From positions 1 to 36,141 of the forward strand of contig JAMDBA010000055.1 of NCBI GenBank assembly GCA_023484365.1: a stretch of 36,141 nt of DNA. The letters run 5' to 3'. Source of the stretch: Patescibacteria group bacterium (GTDB lineage: Bacteria; Patescibacteria; Paceibacteria; UBA6257; 2-01-FULL-56-20). The position numbers were made by a program, and so were the translations under genes. Positions 21,599 through 27,702 of this stretch are shown here, in pieces (the stretch's first letter is position 1; every line of letters begins with the position of its first letter). A model generated the notes under the pieces. It saw only the letters and a program-made list of their open reading frames with translations, was not told the origin of the DNA and did no database searches.

Positions 21599-23245
21599 TT
21601 ATCCATTGATTCTGTCGGGCGAGATATTGTAGTAATTAATTATGAATTGCGACAACTCTTTAAACGCCGGAACTACTGTTTCCGCGGCAAGAGAAGTGAC
21701 GGGAATAGCGTTTAATCGGATAAACGCGACAAAGCGAGGATTAGACGCCGGTCCGAAACCAATATATGAATCTATCAGCTTATTCAAATATCCTCCGCCG
21801 GCAGGATTTGGAATAAACGCGCTGCCGGTTTTTCCGGCCATTGAATAACCGCTGATGCTTGCGACGTCAGCAAGATCAACCGCGTCAACCATCATTTTGG
21901 TTACCTGTGCCGCCGTGTTTGAGCTAACGACTTGGCGTATTTCCTGCGGCTGCAGCGCGGCATTAACGTATGGCCGCATGAGCATCCCGTTGTTGGCGAT
22001 CGCCGAAATCGCGCTTACAAGCTCAATCGGAGAAACCGCCACGCCCTGACCGTAAGCAGCCGTGTCCCAATCAACCTGAGGCGACTTCGGATTAAGCTGG
22101 CTTATATTCCCGCTCACCTCACCGGGCAAATCTATGCCCGTCTTTTGGTCAAGTCCGAATTTTTGAAGATAATTTAGAAAAATATTGTTCCCAATCTGAT
22201 TTTCGGCAAAAATAGCTCCCGTGTTGATTGAGTGTTCAATAACCTGAGTCATCGTTGTCCCTGGGCCATAAGGACCGTGAGTGGTGAAGTCGTAGTTTGT
22301 AATATGCGCTTTATCTATATTTACATATCCTTTGTCGTCATACGTAGTATTCGGCGTTATTTTGTCGGAATCAATTCCTGCCGACATCGTGATAACTTTC
22401 ATAATTGAACCCGGCTCATAAACAGACTGTACATTGGTATTTATAAAATTTTTAAGAGGAGAATTTGCGTAATTATTCGGATCAAAATTAGGAAATTCGC
22501 CCATTGCCAATATTTTCCCAGTTTTGGGGTCCTCAACGATGACGCTGCCTCCGCTGGCATTATTCGCGCTTACCAGATTTTTTAAAACAGATTCAGCCTC
22601 ATCTTGAATGTTTGGATCAATAGTAAGGGTAAGATCGCTGCCCGGCTGAGAAGAAATAATTTTACCGTTATTAACGCTGCCAGGATTGCCGCTAAGCAAA
22701 GAATTATAAAAACTTTCAACGCCATAACGGCCGCTTTGTCCTAGCGACTGGCTATCGTAGCCAACAAAACCCAAGAGCTGGCTCGCCAGCGGACCAAACG
22801 GATAATATCTTTCCGATTCATAAGAAGTGTAAATACCCTTAAGGTTCAAATCGTCAATTTTTTGAGCAACAGCCGGATCGGCTTTGCGCTCCAAAAGCTC
22901 GTAGGAGTCGTTAGGTTTTGAAAAAATTTTTTCCAGCTGATTAACCGGCTGGCCCACAATAGGCGCGACTTCGTTGGCCGCTTCCTGGATATCGCTTATC
23001 TGCTCAGGATCGGCAAAAATTAGTGGATAATCTTTGTTTATAGTCAGAGGAATAAGATTGCCGTTTTTATCCGTTCCGTAAATAGCTCCTCGATCTGCGG
23101 CAAATATACCGCTTGCCGCAAACTGCATATCGGCTCGCGCCAAATAATAAGAACCCTTGGCTATTTGAATCTGATAAAAATGAAATACTAAAAGAGAACC
23201 TGCTAAGGTTAAAATTATTATTAATACTGAGAAGCGAAAGCCCAT
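21599..23245 (-). CDS. ftsI: Penicillin-binding protein, FtsI/PBP2 class B transpeptidase
   Basis: D,D-transpeptidase cross-linking peptidoglycan at the septum. A single membrane anchor (residues 5-24) is followed by a dimerisation domain with a conserved RGAIYG, and a transpeptidase domain with S280-I-M-K283 (SxxK), S339-I-N341 (SxN) and K472-T-G474 (KTG). It is 548 residues long with no PASTA repeats. Its start overlaps the end of the ftsL-like gene by 25 bases. Position between ftsL and murF in a dcw cluster supports FtsI over the elongation enzyme. Confidence 0.93.
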   Translation of the reverse strand: MGFRFSVLIIILTLAGSLLVFHFYQIQIAKGSYYLARADMQFAASGIFAADRGAIYGTDKNGNLIPLTINKDYPLIFADPEQISDIQEAANEVAPIVGQPVNQLEKIFSKPNDSYELLERKADPAVAQKIDDLNLKGIYTSYESERYYPFGPLASQLLGFVGYDSQSLGQSGRYGVESFYNSLLSGNPGSVNNGKIISSQPGSDLTLTIDPNIQDEAESVLKNLVSANNASGGSVIVEDPKTGKILAMGEFPNFDPNNYANSPLKNFINTNVQSVYEPGSIMKVITMSAGIDSDKITPNTTYDDKGYVNIDKAHITNYDFTTHGPYGPGTTMTQVIEHSINTGAIFAENQIGNNIFLNYLQKFGLDQKTGIDLPGEVSGNISQLNPKSPQVDWDTAAYGQGVAVSPIELVSAISAIANNGMLMRPYVNAALQPQEIRQVVSSNTAAQVTKMMVDAVDLADVASISGYSMAGKTGSAFIPNPAGGGYLNKLIDSYIGFGPASNPRFVAFIRLNAIPVTSLAAETVVPAFKELSQFIINYYNISPDRING

Positions 23246-23538
23246 TTGGAATTTGTTTCTAAATATTGAGGCTGATTGTCAATGGCCAAATCATGAGATT
23301 GCGAGAAATTTACAACATTTTGACTGGCAAATAAACCAAATATTTGATTATTCGCCTCTGCTTCCCGCGCCTGAACCGACTGAAGCTCCGCTTTGGTCTG
23401 AGCAGCATTGTAATTTATTACAACCGTCTGACTATACAAAGAAATCAAACCGACAGTCTCAATAATTATAATAGGAAGGAAAATTATTAAAACCCTAAGA
23501 TAAAAATTTTTATTTTTGTTAAATTTAATTATTGTCAT
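23221..23538 (-). CDS. ftsL: FtsL-like small division protein
   Basis: 105 residues: a short basic cytoplasmic head, one membrane helix (about 15-36) and an outer helical segment (AAQTKAELQSVQAREAEANN) able to form a coiled coil. Sequence similarity to FtsL cannot be judged by eye, but topology, size and location between rsmH and ftsI are those of FtsL, which recruits FtsQB-FtsWI. Its ATG overlaps the rsmH stop (ATGA). Confidence 0.65.
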   Translation of the reverse strand: MTIIKFNKNKNFYLRVLIIFLPIIIIETVGLISLYSQTVVINYNAAQTKAELQSVQAREAEANNQIFGLFASQNVVNFSQSHDLAIDNQPQYLETNSKWAFASQY

Positions 23539-24425
23539 ACTATCTGTAAAGCTCTTAATTTTGCCGACCTTGCGCGAGGATTTGCCAATATCTCTTCCCT
23601 GTCCGCGGCTACCGGCTTTTTGGTCAAAATTTTACCCCGATTAGCCTCGGCTATTTTTTTAAACTCATTTTTAATTAATTTATCTTCAAGCGAATGAAAG
23701 CTTATCAGCGCGACCCGGCCAGATCCGCTTTTCAAAATCTCCGGCAGAAATCCCAAAGCTTTTTCAAGATTTTCTAATTCTTTGTTAACAAAAATTCTTA
23801 ATGCCTGAAAAACTCTGGTTGACGGATTAATCCTTCCTCTTTCATAATTTCTACCAACTGCCCGTAAAATAATTGCGGATAATTGAGCGGTCGTTTCAAT
23901 TGGAGTTTTTTTTCTCTCTATAGCAATAGCTTTTGCTATTTTTCGGGATTGCCTTTCGCCGCCGTAATTAAAAAATATATCCGCCAAACTATTTTCGTCT
24001 AAATTGTTTATAATTTCGGCCGCCGGAAAATTTTCTGCGGTATTGTAGCGCATATCCAATGGTTCGTCTTTCAAAAAACTGAATCCCCTTCCCGCTTCAA
24101 GCTGATCAGAAGAAAATCCTAAGTCTATCAGAATGCCGTCGGCTTTCGGCAGATTATATCTTTTTAAAATTTCTGGAAGATTGGCGTAATTATCATTGAC
24201 TAAAATCAGATTTTTTAATTTCGACCTTTGATTTTCGAATTTTGAATTTAACTTATCAATCATATTTTTATCCCAATCAATACCGAGAAAAATTCCGTCC
24301 GGTTCAATGTTTTCAATAATCATCGCTGCGTGCCCTCCGCCATCAACAGTGCCGTCAATAAAAAACTCTCCCGGCCGAGGATTCAAAACTTCTTTCGCTT
24401 GTTTTAGTAAAACTGGTTTGTGCAT
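23535..24425 (-). CDS. rsmH: 16S rRNA m4C1402 methyltransferase
   Basis: RsmH (MraW) methylates N4 of C1402 in 16S rRNA. 296 residues: N-terminal HKPVLLKQAKEVLNPRPGEF, SAM-binding IDGTVDGGGHAAMI and GIDWDKNMI, a conserved GILIDLGFSSDQLE and GRGFSFLKDEPLDMRY, and SFHSLEDKLIKNEFK near the C-terminus. It is 2 bases after mraZ, as in the standard dcw order. Confidence 0.96.
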   Translation of the reverse strand: MHKPVLLKQAKEVLNPRPGEFFIDGTVDGGGHAAMIIENIEPDGIFLGIDWDKNMIDKLNSKFENQRSKLKNLILVNDNYANLPEILKRYNLPKADGILIDLGFSSDQLEAGRGFSFLKDEPLDMRYNTAENFPAAEIINNLDENSLADIFFNYGGERQSRKIAKAIAIERKKTPIETTAQLSAIILRAVGRNYERGRINPSTRVFQALRIFVNKELENLEKALGFLPEILKSGSGRVALISFHSLEDKLIKNEFKKIAEANRGKILTKKPVAADREEILANPRARSAKLRALQIV

Positions 24426-24427
24426 TT

Positions 24428-24859
24428 TTATATTCCTAACTCTCCTAATTTTTCGGCAATTTCATCGGAAGCGCCCTCTGTTTTCTTTTTGTATTCTTCC
24501 CATCTGTCCTTATCCCAAATTTCCAACCGGTTATAAAGACCGGCAATGACAACTTCTTTCTTTAAATCCGCGTATTTCCTTAAGTATTCAGGAATTAAAA
24601 CTCTGCCCTGAGCGTCAAGCTCCGCATCGGCCGCGCCGGCCAACATTAAACGCGCAAAGGCGCGCGAATTAGCTTGAGCAAGAGGCAACGCTGTAAGTTT
24701 ACCCGCCAACGACTCCCAAGATTTTGACGGAAAAACAAAAAGACAAAAATCTAAGCCGCGCGTTATTATTGCGCCGGTTGAAAGCTCAGCTCTGAATTTT
24801 GCCGGAATAGCTGCTCGTCCCTTATTATCTAAACTATGTTTGTATTCTCCTAAAAACAT
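24428..24859 (-). CDS. mraZ: Transcriptional regulator MraZ
   Basis: DNA-binding regulator at the head of the dcw cluster, made of two SpoVT-AbrB-like repeats. 143 residues from ATG 24859: FLGEYKHSLDNKGRAAIPAKF in the first half and DAQGRVLIPEYLRKYADL in the second, each with the DxxGR motif. A start four codons upstream (24871) is possible, but 24859 matches the family N-terminus. MraZ is known to repress its own operon by binding TGGGN repeats spaced 10 bases apart, and such boxes are present just upstream. Confidence 0.95.
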   Translation of the reverse strand: MFLGEYKHSLDNKGRAAIPAKFRAELSTGAIITRGLDFCLFVFPSKSWESLAGKLTALPLAQANSRAFARLMLAGAADAELDAQGRVLIPEYLRKYADLKKEVVIAGLYNRLEIWDKDRWEEYKKKTEGASDEIAEKLGELGI

Positions 24860-24864
24860 ATTAT

Positions 24865-24947
24865 CCCCCAAAGTGGCTATTTATCCCCAAAATTATCCAC
24901 AATTCACCACTTCTCTTTAATGATATCCCACTCACAAAAACTGTCAA
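24865..24947 (-). promoter_or_regulatory. mraZ promoter with MraZ-type operator boxes
   Basis: Minus strand: TTGACA (24942-24947), 16 bases, TATCAT (24920-24925). Downstream, TGGTG, TGGAT and TGGGG start at 24909, 24899 and 24889, exactly 10 bases apart, with another TGGGGG at 24870 and a TGGGA inside the promoter spacer (24930). This is the MraZ-box layout and predicts autorepression. Confidence 0.75.
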
Positions 24948-24954
24948 AACAAAA

Positions 24955-24973
24955 AATCCTTAATATAAGGATT
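24955..24973 (-). terminator. Terminator upstream of mraZ
   Basis: AATCCTTA/TAAGGATT with a 3-base loop and T runs on both strands, directly before the mraZ -35 box. It ends minus-strand transcription coming from the rplJL-tRNA unit. Confidence 0.6.
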
Positions 24974-25130
24974 AAAAAGATCAGTATTTAAGCGAAAAAA
25001 CCAGCGATAGGCCGAAAGATATCAACAGATTGTCCCCGAACATTGTTTTATTAAATTAATACAGTGGTCTTATTGCTAAAAATAGCGCTTCCTACGTTAA
25101 ACAGATTTTTATTAGCCATTCCTCGGTTAT

Positions 25131-25177
25131 AATTCCCCGCTTCTCCGCTGACAAGGATTATCCGACGACGGGGAATT
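25131..25177. repeat. Long imperfect palindrome
   Basis: 8-bp arms AATTCCCC (25131-25138) and GGGGAATT (25170-25177) enclose 31 bases with partial self-pairing. It has no T tract, so it is not a simple terminator. Confidence 0.45.
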
Positions 25178-25282
25178 TCCTGGTCATAATTATTACTCAA
25201 AATATTACCGGCTGCGCGCCAAGCAAGAGGGCCGCCCGCAAGCTTCGCCCCAAATATTTAATTGATAGCTTTTGTTTATGGA

Positions 25283-25393
25283 GGCTGCAAGGATTGCCCG
25301 CGATTCTTTCGCGCGCCGACGCTCGCTCAACATCTGGACACCGTCTCGCTAAAATTTATTGCTATAAATTAAAGCTCCGGCGTTCAATCTCCG
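25283..25393. repeat. Modular string-of-hairpins repeat, copy B
   Basis: Same module order as 20043-20166: GCTGCAAGGATTGCCCGC, a variable middle, CGTCTC, a hairpin AATTTAT-TGCT-ATAAATT (25353-25370), and GCTCCGGCGTTCAATCTCCG. Stem bases differ from copy A but pairing is mostly kept. It lies just 3' of the nested tRNA locus. Confidence 0.55.
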
Positions 25394-25417
25394 AATATTA
25401 AATTAGTGATTTTTTTA

Positions 25418-25601
25418 TGGGCGCTGTAGGAATTGAACCTACGATCTTTGCGGCTTGCCCACCCAAATTTAGAGCGTGGGCGTTGGAGGGATCGAACCTC
25501 CGACCTTTCCGATGTGAACGGAACGCTCTAACCACTGAGCTAAACGCCCGAAATTTAGGCGGGTGAATAAATGCAACGCTCTGCCACTGAGCTAAGCGCC
25601 C
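25418..25601 (-). tRNA. Outer tRNA interrupted in its anticodon arm by a complete tRNA-Val
   Basis: The 5' part (25601 downwards) has acceptor GGGCGCT, D arm GCTC-AGTGGCA-GAGC and anticodon-stem strand TTGCA. The 3' part has CGCAA, variable AGATC, T arm GTAGG-TTCAATT-CCTAC, and AGCGCCC plus discriminator A, a perfect acceptor partner. TTGC/GCAA give four anticodon-stem pairs. The roughly 100-base insert contains tRNA-Val and is closed by CACCC (25561-25565)/GGGTG (25460-25464) and AAATTT/AAATTT. The mature anticodon cannot be fixed. It begins directly after a hairpin downstream of rplL. Confidence 0.6.
25477..25549 (-). tRNA. tRNA-Val(CAC), nested inside another tRNA
   Basis: Complete cloverleaf: acceptor GGGCGTT/AACGCCC, D stem GCTC/GAGC, anticodon stem TTCCG/CGGAA with loop TTCACAT (anticodon CAC), variable AGGTC, T stem GGAGG/CCTCC with loop TTCGATC, discriminator A. 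CCA is not encoded. Confidence 0.93.
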
Positions 25602-25620
25602 CTCGCTCTTATTGAGCGAG
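25602..25620 (-). other. Hairpin between the rplL stop codon and the tRNA locus
   Basis: CTCGCTC/GAGCGAG, 7 bp with a 5-base loop, touching the rplL stop on one side and the first base of the outer tRNA on the other. There is no T tract, so processing or partial termination is more likely than full termination. Confidence 0.5.
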
Positions 25621-25983
25621 TTACTTAATTTCAACTTGACCTCCCGCTTCTTCTAATTTCTTTTTCATTTCTTCTGCCTCTTCTTTTTTAACTCCTTCTT
25701 TTACCGTTTTAGGAGCGCCTTCAACCAAATCTTTTGATTCTTTCAAACCCAATCCTGTAATTTCTCTGACTACTTTAATGACGTTTATTTTTTGAGCGCC
25801 GCCGGATTTTAGCACAACATCAAAAGCGGTTTTTTCTTCAGCTTTTTCGCCCGAAGCGGCAGCCGCAGCGGGAGCCATTGCCGATACACCGAATTTTTCG
25901 GAAATAGCTTTAACTAATTCCGATAGCTCTAAAGCGCTTAAAGATTCTATTTTTGAAATTATTTCTTCAAATTTTTTATCCAT
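25621..25983 (-). CDS. rplL: 50S ribosomal protein bL12 (L7/L12)
   Basis: Stalk protein that recruits translation GTPases. 120 residues: N-terminal dimerisation helices ([20 protein letters not shown]), an alanine-rich hinge near 35-48, and the C-terminal domain with [20 protein letters not shown] and [15 protein letters not shown]. It lies 28 bases after rplJ. No Shine-Dalgarno sequence. Confidence 0.97.
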   Translation of the reverse strand: MDKKFEEIISKIESLSALELSELVKAISEKFGVSAMAPAAAAASGEKAEEKTAFDVVLKSGGAQKINVIKVVREITGLGLKESKDLVEGAPKTVKEGVKKEEAEEMKKKLEEAGGQVEIK

Positions 25984-26011
25984 AATTTTATTTTTATCTG
26001 CTTTTTATCCG

Positions 26012-26548
26012 CTATCCGTCAATTAATTTGCTGGCGGAGGCAGACCCGACCTTTTTGCTCCTTTCTTCCAAAACATAAAGCAAGGCTCTTAGCGGCGAAG
26101 AAATTGCTCCTATCAGCTGGGAAAGCAAAACGTCGCGCGAAGGCAAAGCTCCGATTAATTTAAGCTGATCAGCGCCGATTAAAGTCTTATTCTTAAGGTC
26201 AACTCCGCCTATAATCTTACTTAAGCCGGCCACCTTTTCAGCCTCCAGATCTTTCAAGAATTTATAAACAGTCCTCGCTCCATCTTCAATATTAGGAGAG
26301 AAAACCGTTCCCGTTGAAATTTTGTACTGATTAGGCTGGAAATCAACGCCTTCTTTTTTAAGAATAATCCCCAATAACCTTTTTTTGATTACCAAAAGAG
26401 GCGCTCCGACTTTCCTTAGCTCTGATCTTAACTTGGTTAAAGAAGCGGTATTTATTTTGGAAATATCAAACATAACCAAACCCTGGGAATCTTTCAGGAA
26501 TTTTTCTCCTTTTTTAATTTCCTCTTGTTTTTGATTTTTATTTTTCAT
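26012..26548 (-). CDS. rplJ: 50S ribosomal protein uL10
   Basis: uL10 anchors the bL12 dimers at the stalk base. 178 residues from ATG 26548 begin MKNKNQKQEEIKKGEKFLKD. The family segments LTKLRSELRKVGAPLLVIKK and GLSKIIGGVDLKN are present, and the C-terminal helix for bL12 binding is SSPLRALLYVLEERSKK. The upstream in-frame ATG at 26569 falls inside the leader stem, so 26548 is preferred. rplK and rplA, usual upstream partners, are not here. The start codon directly abuts a 12-bp leader stem, pointing to autoregulation. Confidence 0.93.
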   Translation of the reverse strand: MKNKNQKQEEIKKGEKFLKDSQGLVMFDISKINTASLTKLRSELRKVGAPLLVIKKRLLGIILKKEGVDFQPNQYKISTGTVFSPNIEDGARTVYKFLKDLEAEKVAGLSKIIGGVDLKNKTLIGADQLKLIGALPSRDVLLSQLIGAISSPLRALLYVLEERSKKVGSASASKLIDG

Positions 26549-26666
26549 CCCGTTAGAGATAGGAAACACTTATGTTTCCGTAAAATCACATCCGACCAAA
26601 ATGTGATGATAAAGCGCGTTTTTAATTGATAGATCTTTCGTCTATATCAATCTAATCTCTAACGGG
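26549..26666 (-). promoter_or_regulatory. uL10 leader RNA (autoregulatory)
   Basis: A 12-bp stem, 26655-26666 with 26549-26560 (CCCGTTAGAGAT/ATCTCTAACGGG), closes right at the rplJ ATG. It encloses three hairpins: ATTGATA/TATCAAT with a GA-rich inner part (possible kink-turn), ATCACAT/ATGTGAT, and GGAAACA/TGTTTCC. The layout matches L10 leaders, where uL10 bound with bL12 blocks rplJ translation. Confidence 0.8.
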
Positions 26667-26691
26667 ATTCATTTTTGTTCCCCTTAGAGAA

Positions 26692-26715
26692 ATAAAAAAC
26701 GGCCTTTGGCCGCAG
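26692..26715 (-). terminator. Attenuator-like terminator inside the rplJ leader
   Basis: CGGCC-AAA-GGCCG followed by TTTTTT on the minus strand, about 70 nt downstream of the promoter and before the L10 leader stem. A CCGCAG at 26776-26781 near the RNA 5' end can pair with CTGCGG at 26710-26715 and break the stem, an antiterminator arrangement. Confidence 0.6.
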
Positions 26716-26791
26716 AATTAGGATAACAAAAATGTTTTCCTCGGCGGGATTTATTTCTTTTAGAATACCCGTTGTCTGCGGATTAATTTCA

Positions 26792-26819
26792 ATGATATTC
26801 AATTAAAATTAGAAGTCAA
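26792..26819 (-). promoter_or_regulatory. Promoter of rplJ-rplL-tRNA
   Basis: TTGACT (26814-26819), 16 bases, TATCAT (26792-26797) on the minus strand. The leader to the rplJ ATG is about 237 nt. Confidence 0.65.
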
Positions 26820-26850
26820 TAGGCCAGGCGTAATTCGGCTCTAAAGACAA

Positions 26851-26879
26851 TAAAAGCCTCCGACATAATATCGGAGGCG
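26851..26879 (-). terminator. Terminator after the 99-residue small protein
   Basis: GCCTCCGA/TCGGAGGC, 8 bp with a 7-base loop, followed by TTTTATT on the minus strand, 5 bases after the stop codon. Confidence 0.85.
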
Positions 26880-26883
26880 AAAG

Positions 26884-27183
26884 TTAATGCTTTTCTATTT
26901 TAAGAGCCACGTAATCGGACATTTCATAATGGCATCCCCTTCCCAGCTCAACTGTCGCGATAATTTCCGCAACAAGTTTTTCGCCCTGGTAAACCAGAAC
27001 TCTGGCGGGCCTATCGGAGGTCGGACTTCCCTGTTCAATTTCTATCTTTACCTTATTTTTCTCGCCGTCGCCCTTCTTTCCTGACGGCAGTCCCACGAGA
27101 CTAACCCGATCATCCCAAGGATCTCTATCGGACCCACATCTTTTGAAATACCTTCCGGTTTTTGTTCTGAAAAATCCTCCCAT
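26884..27183 (-). CDS. Small orphan protein with MGGFFR N-terminus (99 residues)
   Basis: Hydrophilic protein starting MGGFFRTKTGRYFKR, then a beta-rich part (NKVKIEIEQG, ARVLVYQGEKLVAEIIATVE) of unknown fold. I do not recognise it. The first 15 residues closely match the gene at 27383-27619 (MGGFFRIETGRFFRR), while the rest differs. It has its own strong promoter, a leader hairpin (AGCCAAA/TTTGGCT), AAAGGAG 8 bases before the ATG, and its own terminator, making it a single-gene cassette that probably produces much protein. Confidence 0.8.
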   Translation of the reverse strand: MGGFFRTKTGRYFKRCGSDRDPWDDRVSLVGLPSGKKGDGEKNKVKIEIEQGSPTSDRPARVLVYQGEKLVAEIIATVELGRGCHYEMSDYVALKIEKH

Positions 27184-27243
27184 TTGTTTTTCTCCTTTTT
27201 TGTTTTAATTTAAGCCAAATAATAACTTTGGCTCGCTGAAAAT

Positions 27244-27272
27244 AGTATATTTAATAAATTTTATTTCGTCAA
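27244..27272 (-). promoter_or_regulatory. Promoter of the 99-residue small protein
   Basis: TTGACG (27267-27272), 17 bases, TATACT (27244-27249) on the minus strand. The leader of about 54 nt has a 7-bp hairpin and a strong Shine-Dalgarno sequence. Confidence 0.75.
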
Positions 27273-27305
27273 GAAAAAAGATAAGTAGGACGAATTTTTA
27301 TATAA

Positions 27306-27341
27306 ACGACCTCCTCCCCGAGCTAAAGCCCGGAGCTTCCT
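27306..27341. mobile_element. Possible IS200/IS605-type end remnant
   Basis: CTCCTCCCCGAGC-TAAA-GCCCGGAGCTTCC forms a GC-rich imperfect hairpin with a TAAA loop. It resembles the subterminal hairpins at the ends of IS200/IS605 (tnpB) elements. No transposase gene is nearby. This is a resemblance from memory only. Confidence 0.35.
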
Positions 27342-27344
27342 GAA

Positions 27345-27372
27345 ATAAAAAACCCGGCAAAAACGCCGGGTT
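27345..27372 (-). terminator. Terminator after the 78-residue small protein
   Basis: AACCCGGC (27351-27358) with GCCGGGTT (27365-27372), then TTTTTTATTT on the minus strand. Confidence 0.85.
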
Positions 27373-27382
27373 GATTATCTGT

Positions 27383-27619
27383 TTATTCTTTTAAGTACAT
27401 CTTCTTAAGCTTCTCGCTTCCAAACTTGCGCACAAATCCACCAAACGGAAGAACAGAATTATCATGGGGTAGATAAGATATGAGAATATGTCGCAGCGCA
27501 GGATTCCTAGTCTCGTGTATTTTTTTATGTAATAAATCTTCTGAATAATCGGGCATAGAAATACTATTTTCAGTACGCCTGAAGAATCTCCCTGTCTCTA
27601 TCCTGAAAAATCCTCCCAT
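27383..27619 (-). CDS. Small orphan protein with MGGFFR N-terminus (78 residues)
   Basis: Starts MGGFFRIETGRFFRR and continues with a helical, charged body (EDLLHKKIHETRNPALRHI) and KKMYLKE at the end; no membrane segment. Unknown family. The N-terminal 15 residues are shared with the gene at 26884-27183. It has GGAGG 5 bases before the ATG, a leader hairpin (TTTGGCT/AGCTAAA), its own promoter and a strong terminator. The shared N-terminus could be a localisation or binding tag; that is inference. Confidence 0.8.
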   Translation of the reverse strand: MGGFFRIETGRFFRRTENSISMPDYSEDLLHKKIHETRNPALRHILISYLPHDNSVLPFGGFVRKFGSEKLKKMYLKE

Positions 27620-27674
27620 ACTTTCCTCCTTTAGCTATAAAGCCAAACTTTTTATAATTTTACGAACTGATGAT

Positions 27675-27702
27675 AGTATATTATTTTTATTTAAAAAATC
27701 AA
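27675..27702 (-). promoter_or_regulatory. Promoter of the 78-residue small protein
   Basis: TTGATT (27697-27702), 16 bases, TATACT (27675-27680) on the minus strand; the -35 box overlaps the stop codon of the SpoU gene. The same -10 sequence is used by the other small gene. Confidence 0.55.

Larger units (their letters stand above)
24974..25417. other. Noncoding region of 444 bases between mraZ and the second nested tRNA locus
   Basis: No coding frame is convincing. It holds a palindrome at 25131-25177 (AATTCCCC/GGGGAATT arms around a GC-rich centre) and copy B of the modular repeat at 25283-25393. The rest is AT-rich with scattered GC islands that look like decayed structured sequence. Confidence 0.5.

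Noticed and set aside
25398..25634. A 78-codon minus-strand frame over the tRNA-Val locus
   Set aside because: It is tRNA sequence read as protein; the cloverleaf explains it fully.
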